Origin: Globodera rostochiensis
Taxonomy: Eukaryota > Nematoda > Chromadorea > Rhabditida > Heteroderidae
Direction of reading: 5' to 3'
Assembly: GCA_018350325.1 (NCBI GenBank)
Contig: JAEVLN010000021.1
Location: 124,001 to 188,000, forward strand
DNA length: 64,000 nt
Shown: in pieces, positions 57,263-64,000 of the stretch
Numbering within the stretch: position 1 is the stretch's first letter
How the letters are laid out: each line of letters begins with the position of its first letter
Position numbers and translations under genes: made by a program
The notes under the pieces: generated by a model
Told to the model about the DNA's origin: nothing
The model's database searches: none
The model's input: the letters and a program-made list of their open reading frames with translations, nothing else

Positions 57263-59035
57263 AAATTAAATAACATTTTCTTTTTTTCGTTGTGTTATGA
57301 AATTGATAGTTTATTTATTTTTTAGTTTAAAATATTAATTTTATTATTTTAAATATAACAATTTTTATAGAAATTTTACAAGCTTATTCTTTTGTAAAAG
57401 TAAAATTTTAAATTTAAATATTGTGTTATAATTTAATAATGTCCATGCTTCGTGGTTCGTGAATTTGTAATTTTTTAGCATTTTTTCTTTGATTTTACAT
57501 TTTTTTATTTAGATTACTTATGAAATATTTATTAACGGTATTAATGTTTTCGGAAATTTACTTTAATTTTTCTATGCTAGCTGCACAGTTTAATTTTATT
57601 TTTTTATAATAACATAGTTTTTTATTAAAATTTTTTATTTTTTAAACTAATTCTAAAGCTATTTATATTTTTTAACATTGCATTTAATCTCAATTTAAAG
57701 TTTCGTTTAATTAATAAGCATTTGCAGTTTAACCTCAAAGCCACCTAATTTAACATTCCTGTAGATGCGAGTTTGCAATTAATTACTTTTTACTGACGAC
57801 TTCCATATTAGGATTTCGTTTATGTTTTTTTTAATAATTTATTTGTATTTTACTATTTTACATATGTGCATAGGAAAAGGAATTATGTGATCTCTCATGT
57901 AAGGAATAAACAATATTCATCGCATTTCCAATAATTTAAATGTAAAGTTAACATTTCTTAGTCCTCAACAAGGTAATTGAGCATATTTTAACGATACGAA
58001 AGATTTTTTATACAAAGAAGAAAGTGCATTTCTTTAATCTTTATATTCCAACTTTTATTTATTCAAATTCCCTTAACTTGTTTAAAAATCTTAGGTATAA
58101 TTATTTAATATTTGCCGCATTTAAATTATTGCAGAAAATATTGAATTTTACTTTAAACTTAATTATTCTCATTATTGTCATCAATCATATTTGTTTTCTT
58201 TTGAGATTAGATTCTACTGCACATCAATTTTGTATATGACTTTTCTATAATATTATCTTTAATGCATCATTTCAAAATTCTTTTATTCTTCTATTACTTA
58301 ATTTTTAGTATCTTTTTGGTCTTTATAAGATTTTCTATGCTGAATAAAGTTATTGTGTATCAACGGCCAGACATTTATGACGTTTTTTAATGTTATTTTT
58401 TAAATATAATTGTCAACAGCGTTTTTAATTTTTTATCTTTGAAAAAATATTAATCAATACAAAGTTTGGTTTTCGTTCATTTGCGCTTTTTCGACAAAGA
58501 GAATTTCGTCGATCTATTCTTCCAAAATTAATACTTGTATTTTGATTCCCAATATAAACTTTAATTAATTTTTATTTACTGCCGATATCTTATTACGCCG
58601 ATTATTTCTTTAAAAATAGATGCTTTTATTTTGAAATTTATTTAATTTAATTATGTAAACATTGTTTTTTGGGTTTATCGACTTTTAAATTTTAATAATG
58701 ATTAAAAAAATGAGCAAAAAAATCCAATGATTAAATGGAAATGAAAACTGTATAAATAAATGTAACGGATAAAATAAAAGATACAATTTTATTAAACTAT
58801 AATAATAGAAAATCCTATTAAATGATTTCATACATTATTAAAAAAACAAAATAATTATAAACATAATGCTGGTTACAATATTTTATCAGCTCGTAACAAT
58901 ATGGAAATCTTTTACCAAAAAGAAATATATTTAATAAAATTTTAAGATTATAAAATTTTAATAAGCAAAAAATTTAAGTTTACAAAAGATTAAATAGCAT
59001 TCGCGTGATATAATAAATAAAATATAATTGGCGAG
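57263..59035. other. T-rich then A-rich spacer
   Basis: T-rich to 58,690, with a hydrophobic 71-codon frame at 58024-58239 (L/I/N/F only, not called), then A-rich. No repeat recognised. Confidence 0.5.
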
Positions 59036-59084
59036 GAGTTTAAGCCCAAAAAGGGCAAACTCTGCATCGCTTCTGGGAAGCGAT
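59036..59084. other. Two adjacent hairpins
   Basis: GAGTTT-aa-GCCC-aaaaa-GGGC-AAACTC (59036-59062), then ATCGCTT-ctggg-AAGCGAT (59066-59084). On the minus strand the same island is also open (GHKQSLPRSDAEFALFGLK), so the pairing could be incidental to a coding segment. Confidence 0.5.
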
Positions 59085-59783
59085 TGTTTATGCCCGATTC
59101 AATTTTAATCAAAGTAAGAAAATAATGATGAATATCATATGGATCCTTTTAGGATATTAATAAAAGAAAACAAAGTTTGCATTAAACGAAAGGGGTAAAT
59201 CACTAATAATATCAGCAAACAAAAAAATAATAACACATTTCTTTGAGCAATAACTAATTCGAAAAATATCTAAATTTCGGCTCTTTTATACGAGTTTTTA
59301 TGGGCCTCCCTCCACATTTGTCCTTCATTGAAAAAGCATGAATTCGAGAATTACTTGTTTTTCATTGTATTAGCTTTTTAATGATTTTGAGGCCAAAATC
59401 GATTTTTTAAATATGAATTTTCAAAATTGTTTGTGTTTCGGTCCGGACTTCGAAATCGGACAAAATAAGGTCAGATTCGAATTTACGCCCCCGAATACTT
59501 AATAAAAGACCTTTTGTCAACTTCTAAAGAAGGTAGGTCGTGCGGGATATTTGAAATCATTAAATTTCTCTAATAATAAAAAGTGCTCATAACTAGGGAC
59601 CGGTTTATTGAATGTTAACTTAAAAACAAAAATCAGTGGTTGGTATTCGGTAAAATATTGATTTAGGTAGCTTGAAAAATAATTTAAACTTTTTGAAAAT
59701 GTTCATTTTAAAAATAGATATGAAGGTTTTACTTCTTTTTTAATACTTCGTATATCTTCATGACACCAGTGACCCAGTATGAC
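59085..59783. other. AT-rich spacer
   Basis: Patches of lower A+T at 59,300-59,345 and 59,435-59,560, without a convincing frame. Confidence 0.5.
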
Positions 59784-60160
59784 TACTCGTTCTGACGATA
59801 TCGCTTTAAATAGGGGAACTAATTATGCCAACAAAAATAGCCATTTTATAGAAAACAAACCCGTTTGGTTATGAGAATAAATTTTGGAATTTTATATTAC
59901 TCAAAAGTACCTACTCGTTCTGACGATATTGCTTCAAATAGGGCAACTAATTATGCCAACAAAAATAGCCCATTTTATAGAAAACGAACCCGTTTGCTTA
60001 TGAGAATAAATTTTGGAATTTTATATTACTCAAAATTACCTACTCGTTCTGACGATATTGCTTCAATTATGCAACTAATTATGCCAACAAAAATAGCCAT
60101 TTTATAGAAAACGAACCCGTTTGCTTATGAGAATAAATGTTGGAATTTTATATAAAATAT
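59784..60160 (+). repeat. 128-129 bp tandem repeat with a shared reading frame
   Basis: Nearly three copies starting at tactcgttctgacgatat (59784, 59912, 60041). Unit lengths are 128 and 129 bp. In the second copy the + frame encodes RSDDIASNRATNYANKNSPF then RKRTRLLMRINFGILYYSK and continues into the third; copy 1 lacks one base (agccatt versus agcccatt) and copy 3 has a small deletion. It may be a duplicated coding segment that has decayed, or a minisatellite that happens to be open. Confidence 0.88.
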
Positions 60161-60367
60161 AATTCTATTAAACACTTAATATGGATTAATAAAAAAAAAC
60201 ATTTTTTGAAGAAAAAAATCATGTTGCATTCTTACACATCTGTCCCGACACTGTGGGTTTCTTCGGAAGAAGACGATAGAATGAAATGTTTGATTGAAAT
60301 CCGGCCGACTTGCATGTCAATTAATTCAAACAAATATAAACTAATATTTTATGTTGCCATAATATAA
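60137..60367 (+). CDS. Coding-like frame, unknown product
   Basis: A 76-codon frame whose middle is on a GC-richer island: MLHSYTSVPTLWVSSEEDDR then MKCLIEIRPTCMSINSNKYK. The first 25 residues derive from AT-rich sequence at the end of the tandem repeat, and the true start may be the ATG before LHSYTS at about 60,221. No donor found. Family unknown. Confidence 0.33.
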   Translation: MLEFYIKYNSIKHLIWINKKKHFLKKKIMLHSYTSVPTLWVSSEEDDRMKCLIEIRPTCMSINSNKYKLIFYVAII

Positions 60368-61774
60368 TCAACTGCGAATCAGCACCTTATAACAATAAAA
60401 AATAAAACAATTAGGAATTGATAGATTAATATTTATTGTTGATTGAATTATAATTTGGATTTCCTGGTGATAAAAATATTCCTACCTATTGTAAAATTAA
60501 TTTTTTTAAACAAATGATCAGTGTGAATAAGAGAATAATATAGCATTTGAATTTTTTATAATTGATAATATGTTGTTTTGTCTTTGCCGATGCTTGCTGT
60601 CAGAGGATTAGTCATTTTAATTTGTAATTTTAACATAAATTTAAGCATAAACTTTATTCCATAGTAAAATAAAATATTTTCACGTGCTAAATAATTATAA
60701 CATAAATTTTATCACTATTTTCAAAACATTATTTTGAACAAGGGGCCTTTGTTCTATTTATTTTTAGCTAAATAACTATTTTTTAATTTGTTGTTTTTAT
60801 ATTTATGTTGTTGTTTTAGCGTTTAATTATGGTTAAATTTTTTACGATTCTTCCTGCTTTTGATTTTTAGACAAAAAAATTATATTTCATCAAGCATTGT
60901 CTCATGCCATTTGTTTAAAAAATTTGACGGAATAAATAAAATAATTTTTGTTTAGTTGGATGGTAAAGAATCTTAAGTAAATTAAGATCTTCTAACAAAT
61001 TTACTTTTAGGTGTTATATTTTACAGCTTAAGACATTTTTAATTTTATTGCATTTACTTTGGATTATTATTAAATATTAAAAGTTATTTTATATATTATA
61101 ACAAACATATTATCTTATATGAAGTTATCTCGAGAATATCATTTATATAATAAATTATTTTGTTAAAAAAATAACATTGAGCGGGGACGTACATATAATT
61201 TTATATATTGATTCGGGCGCGACCAGCGTCCTTAAGTGAGAAATTTTCATTAACTTTCTAAGGGGTGGCCTGTAAAACATTTTTGTTAAACCATTTAATT
61301 TTCAGCGGAATGGACACAATTGGCAAAATATAAAACAAAAAATAAATTATTTAGACTTCAATTAAAAATTCTTTTAAAAGGTTAAAATATTTGCACAGCT
61401 TCAACGGCAGTATAAAAATTGCTATATATGTTTCCAGCAGACGGCATTTGATAAGGAACTTCATTTAGAATATTATTTACGTAATAAAACTTTTAATAAT
61501 TTGTGTATTTTCTATACATTTGATGAAATTCATATTATTCATTATCGTTAAATTATAACATTGGGCCCCATTAGCCATTGAAAAATTAAATCTCAGCAAT
61601 AACATTCTTAGAAATATTGCATTAATGGCATTGATGGTGTAAATAAATTAATAATATTAGGTTGTGAATTTTTCTGTTTTCTGTTTTTTATTTTTCTCTG
61701 CTTGCTTTACAGCTTAAATGTTAGAATTAGAAAGGCAATCTATGAAATATTTTTGACTGATTTGATTATATGCG

Positions 61775-62002
61775 TTGGTTTCGTTGTTTTTTCACCCACA
61801 GGCGGGATCCGGCAGCCGCTTTTTTGGCATTTGTCTATGTTTTTTATTATTTAACTCTTACAGGTCAATCACTAAATTTCTTGAATATTATTGGTTTTTA
61901 GATATAATTGATTGTATACACATTTTTATTTTTCATAAGCCGTGGTCTGACCCAACCAAACCTTACGCATTGCATTCATTAAATAAAAGTATAAGTATTT
62001 AA
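61775..62002 (+). CDS. Possible exon after a strong acceptor
   Basis: gttgttttttcacccacag (ending 61801) is a near-ideal 3' splice site, followed by GC-rich gcgggatccggcagccgctt. The frame reads AGSGSRFFGICLCFLLFNSY; tcttacag/gtcaat soon after may be a donor or a second acceptor. Downstream in the same frame, FHKPWSDPTKPYALHSLNKS lies on another small island. Evidence is limited to these signals. Confidence 0.27.
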   Translation: MVSLFFHPQAGSGSRFFGICLCFLLFNSYRSITKFLEYYWFLDIIDCIHIFIFHKPWSDPTKPYALHSLNKSISI

Positions 62003-62232
62003 AAAGTTGACCAAAACCTGTTAGCATTTTGATAAATTTCATATTATTATTATTTTTTATCTAGGTTTCTAAATTTTCAAAAATTTACTTATTTCTGTTG
62101 TATCGCGTTTATGGAGCTTATTTTTGCTATTGTCATTTATTAATTGATCTCTAATTAAATGATAGAAACATAAACATCAAATAATATATTTAATTTTTAA
62201 AAATTAAATTAAAGCGTACATTGAGATCGAAC

Positions 62233-62310
62233 ATGGCACACCTTTTTAGTGCTTACACTAGCAGTAAAAGTTCAGCACAAGTCCGGATTGCTTGGGATGG
62301 TTCCCCTTGA
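62233..62310 (+). CDS. Small ORF on a coding-like island
   Basis: ATG frame of 25 codons and TGA: MAHLFSAYTSSKSSAQVRIA then WDGSP. Serine-rich, with purine-first codons throughout. It is flanked by A-rich and T-rich spacer, and no donor interrupts it. It may be a micro-ORF or an exon remnant. Confidence 0.28.
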   Translation: MAHLFSAYTSSKSSAQVRIAWDGSP

Positions 62311-62604
62311 CAATAAATAATGAAACTTTAAAGAAAGCATCAATGTAAAATTTATTAAAGAATTAACATATTATTATCCTTAAATTTTATAATAAAATAT
62401 TAAATCACAAAAAGTTTATTTTAAATGAATTCACATACATCATTTGAACCATACAAACTAAATCTTGGTGTTTAATATATTTCTTTGGTTTATTTGCAAA
62501 AAGTTGAAGTTTTTTTAATACGACTTAAATATTTGAGTTTTGATTATATGGATGAAAGTTGGTGCGGTGGTTTTCCTAACGATTTAAAGTTTTTTAGTTT
62601 TTAT

Positions 62605-63597
62605 CAGGCATGGACACGGTTACCCGTAACCGCGGTTATCCGCGGTTAACCGCGGTTACCCGCGGTTAACGGTTATGGAATTTAAAAGGTCGCGGTTACG
62701 GGCGGTTAACGGTTATGAGATTTTGAGGGCGGGCGGTTACGGTCGGTTAACGGTTATGACCTCTAAAACCGCGGTTAACCGTCGTATCCGTTATTTTTTG
62801 GCTGCTGAGGATTGAGATGATTTGCCTTTCACATTTCACCAAATTGCTTTATCGATCCAGTGGCTTAGTGGTGAAACTCTTCGACTGATTTTATTTGTTC
62901 TAGGTTCTAGCCCCATCCGCTGTAATCATTTTATTTATATTTTAATATCCCTCCTTTTTTTAGTATTCTTACAATTTTTTACAAAAATTTTAGCTATAAA
63001 AAGTAAAATTCTAAGTGTTTACATAAATAATTAGTGCATTTTTAAACGTCCAATCACCTAAATTTGACAATTTTTCTTAGCATAAGTCGGTAAATATTCA
63101 ATTTTGTTCTCTCGGCGGCGCCTATCGGCACCGCCGAACCCCCACACCGCCCAAAAAATATTTTATAAATCTAAAGCGCTAAAAACACAGAAAAAATTTC
63201 TCTGATCGATCGCGCTTTGTTAGATTTTAATCATGAAAGTGTTAGAAAGAGATTTAAAAATTTTATTCATTGACAAAATCTGATAAAAATCACTTGTTAA
63301 GTTCAATACACATCAATTTTGATTTAATTTTACAAGGACGCCACATCACGATCGGAAAAAAATAGTTTTGAAAAATCGATTGTTCAAAATCTGGAAAACT
63401 TTATTGATTTTTAAATAATGCGGTTAACCGCGGATAACCGCGGGCGGTTAACGGTTATGAGATTTTGAGGACGGGCGGTTACGGGCGGTTAACGGTTATG
63501 AGATTTTTAAGACGGGCGGTTACGGACGGTTAACGTTTCTAAGTGTTTGAGGACGGGCGGTTACGGTTAAGGAAATTCATAACCGTGTCCATGCCTG
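62605..63597. mobile_element. Complete 993-bp non-autonomous hAT-like element
   Basis: Perfect 18-bp terminal inverted repeats, CAGGCATGGACACGGTTA, begin at 62605 and end at 63597. gtttttat directly flanks both ends (62597-62604 and 63598-63605), an 8-bp target duplication as made by hAT transposases. Both subterminal regions are packed with ggcggttacgggcggttaac-type repeats of about 42 bp in the same orientation, plus the perfect palindrome ccgcggttaaccgcgg at 62640-62655; such repeats often bind transposase. The interior has no transposase frame, so mobility would depend on another copy. A 10-bp GC hairpin is at 63113-63136. The identical terminal repeats and perfect duplication indicate a fairly recent insertion. 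Confidence 0.95.
62861..62913 (+). promoter_or_regulatory. Pol III-like A and B boxes inside the hAT-like element
   Basis: tggcttagtgg (62861-62871) fits the tRNA A box and ggttctagccc (62903-62913) fits the B box, 31 bp apart as in a tRNA gene. The surrounding bases do not fold into a tRNA cloverleaf: acceptor and D stems fail. It could be a decayed tRNA or SINE fragment carried by the element, or chance. Confidence 0.3.
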
Positions 63598-64000
63598 GTT
63601 TTTATATAGATTCTTGTTTTTGTATTTTTTAGAAAATTATAGATGTTTTCAAATTGTTACGTTTATTAACTTCTTTATCATGTTATTTTTATTTAAATAT
63701 AATTATTAAATGCATTTTCAATTAATATATTATTTTTGTGGTCGTTAGGAAAATTAAGAATGGTTTCCTTATGTATTTAATTCTTTAAAGCTGCCATGGA
63801 CGTATATTTACGAATGTAATAATATAAAATTTTTTATAAATTTAGTACCAGTCGGGAAGCGATATTGCTTGTCCTGAACCCACGATGCAATTCCGTTTGT
63901 GACAGGGTTAGACTAAATTGTCAATTAACATTGCTAAACAATTTCTACATAATCTGCGATTATTTATATAGAATTATTTTTTATTTAAATCGTTATAAAC
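63598..64000. other. T-rich spacer to the window end
   Basis: Starts with the right target duplication of the hAT-like element. A small island at 63,848-63,905 has no supported frame. The window ends in ordinary AT-rich DNA. Confidence 0.5.

Larger units (their letters stand above)
60161..62604. other. T-rich spacer with islands
   Basis: Mostly T-rich. Three islands are listed separately (60137-60367, 61775-62002, 62233-62310). A further patch lies at 61,180-61,245. No repeat family seen before the hAT-like element. Confidence 0.45.

Noticed and set aside
58024..58239. 71-codon + ORF
   Set aside because: Almost only L, I, N, F and Y from T-rich spacer; no coding signal.

Overview
This is AT-rich eukaryotic nuclear DNA, roughly three quarters A+T by eye, with no long open reading frame on either strand. 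The longest uninterrupted frame is about 145 codons. There are no rRNA genes, no convincing tRNA genes and no prokaryotic-style operons. GT...AG-like splice signals, hAT-type non-autonomous transposons, foldback elements, minisatellites and a large satellite array point to a eukaryote, probably an animal. The sequence alone does not let me name the lineage.

Layout. 1-5.29 kb is T-rich spacer with short islands of lower A+T, several of which look coding. 5.29-13.44 kb is one satellite array of ~108-bp (and ~90-bp) monomers with a ~717-bp higher-order repeat. Three small arrays of the same family lie at 29.47-29.93 kb (inverted), 41.45-41.87 kb (direct) and 48.75-49.39 kb (inverted). 14.2-15.4 kb holds the longest coding-like frame and a 15-bp minisatellite. 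17.5-20.1 kb contains repeat and transposon debris, including two hAT-like ends and a long inverted repeat. 20.1-26.4 kb is mostly T-rich spacer. 26.4-28.3 kb carries two copies of a ~320-bp element with a poly-G run of 24 or 14. 32.3 kb has a 182-bp foldback element with 9-bp flanking repeats. 59.8-60.2 kb is a ~129-bp tandem repeat whose copies read in the same frame. 62.6-63.6 kb is a complete 993-bp hAT-like element with 18-bp terminal inverted repeats and a perfect 8-bp target duplication.

Between these lie dozens of islands of about 40-250 bp with lower A+T. Many keep an open frame with coding-like codons, and some have a start codon, splice sites or both. They occur on both strands and none matches a protein I recognise. 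They could be exons of genes with AT-rich introns, gene relics, or short gene segments in a germline genome. Because GC-richer DNA is often open in several frames by chance, and many islands read acceptably on both strands, all gene calls here are tentative; transcript data would be needed. The + strand also alternates between T-rich and A-rich blocks of 0.5-5 kb. Several T-to-A switches fall on a coding-like island, so an island is often T-rich on its left and A-rich on its right.
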